Assembly: GCF_009937765.1 (NCBI RefSeq)
Contig: NZ_CP047089.1
Location: forward strand, 2,602,272 to 2,666,271
Direction: 5' to 3'
From: Bacillus pumilus
GTDB taxonomy: Bacteria > Bacillota > Bacilli > Bacillales > Bacillaceae
DNA length: 64,000 nt
The position numbers and the translations under genes are program-made. Every line of letters starts with the position of its first letter. Position 1 is the first letter of the stretch. The notes beneath the pieces were generated by a model. It did no database searches. It worked only from the letters and a program-made list of their open reading frames with translations, and was not told the DNA's origin. Below are positions 63,706 to 64,000 of the stretch, piece after piece.

Positions 63706-64000
63706 ATGACCAAAACAGATGTACAAATGTTGAAAAATTATATTGGCGGACAATGGATTGAAGCAGAAACTAGTCAAACAGAGGCAGTATATAACCCAGC
63801 TACTGGCAAGATCATCGCAGAAGTGCCGCTTTCAACAAAAAAAGATGTCGAACGTGCGGTACAGGCAGCGCAAGAAGCCTTTACCACTTGGTCGAAAACG
63901 CCCGTTCCCCGCCGTGCACGCATTTTATTTAAATACCAACAGTTACTCGTTGACAAATGGGATGAGCTGGCTGAACTCGTAACGATGGAAAACGGAAAAA
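63706..64000 (+). CDS. iolA: methylmalonate-semialdehyde dehydrogenase (partial), first gene of iol operon
   Basis: Only the first 98 codons are present before the window ends. The sequence begins MTKTDVQMLKNYIGGQWIEA and continues VYNPATGKIIAEVPLST and TWSKTPVPRRARILFKYQQL. These match the N-terminus of IolA/MmsA proteins, which oxidise methylmalonate or malonate semialdehyde to propionyl- or acetyl-CoA in inositol catabolism. The PVPRRARIL segment separates it from general aldehyde dehydrogenases. AAAAGGAGAGAG precedes the ATG. IolR-like boxes upstream support its place as the first gene of an iol operon. Confidence 0.85.
   Translation, partial: MTKTDVQMLKNYIGGQWIEAETSQTEAVYNPATGKIIAEVPLSTKKDVERAVQAAQEAFTTWSKTPVPRRARILFKYQQLLVDKWDELAELVTMENGK

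Overview
The window reads as chromosome of a Bacillus species, most likely of the B. pumilus / safensis / altitudinis group. This is inferred from B. subtilis-like gene sets (yfmR, yngC, yngK to yngE, glcR-glcD-glcF, a ger operon, cysJI, a mel operon, iolA), Bacillus-style AGGAGG ribosome sites with many TTG/GTG starts, and moderate GC. No rRNA, tRNA or CRISPR array was seen.

Layout. Positions 1-4.2 kb: an amino-acid permease (cut by the window edge), a TPR-type glycosyltransferase and the ABC-F protein YfmR. 4.2-5.7 kb: a collagen-like surface protein gene whose 3' end is fused to the tail of an IS3-family transposase. 5.8-10.4 kb: small metabolic and membrane genes (LLM flavin monooxygenase, acetate permease, HemD-like protein, DedA protein) and one frameshifted gene. 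10.4-14.2 kb: a tricistronic spore-germinant receptor operon. 14.2-18.2 kb: glycolate oxidase with its CdaR-type regulator. 18.3-22.2 kb: an unknown protein, a DeoR regulator, a tyrosine phosphatase and YngK. 22.3-31.9 kb: a leucine/isovalerate degradation operon (yngJ-I-HA-HB-G-F-E plus an extra acyl-CoA synthetase). 31.9-35.5 kb: assimilatory sulfite reductase. 35.7-41.2 kb: an AT-rich orphan membrane protein, an aldehyde dehydrogenase, a YdcZ/Crp-Fnr/YdcZ cluster and a phospholipase-D-type enzyme. 41.4-46 kb: an RpiR-controlled ketohexose PTS operon (kinase, EIIBC, EIIA, class II aldolase). 46-48.3 kb: a hairpin-rich repeat and a divergent MFS pump/MarR pair.

48.6-53 kb is the accessory island. 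It holds an LXG polymorphic toxin with a C-terminal EndoU-type RNase domain, its probable immunity gene, three further orphan immunity-like genes, and a graveyard of fragments (a GNAT piece joined to an LXG piece, and a broken minus-strand gene) separated by duplicated terminators. LXG proteins are exported by the type VII (Yuk/Ess) system, which is not in this window.

53.1-64 kb is carbohydrate catabolism. A PRD regulator carrying EIIB and EIIA domains precedes a UlaA-type PTS and an AlsE-like epimerase, a candidate D-allulose route. A melR-melE-melD-melC-melA alpha-galactoside operon follows, and then the start of an inositol (iol) operon. Tandem 11-bp IolR-like operators occur upstream of both melR and iolA, which suggests linked use of galactosyl-inositols such as galactinol.

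Most starts were set from ribosome binding sites, and several differ from the longest open frame. Two genes (the LXG toxin and the PRD regulator) appear to use CTG.
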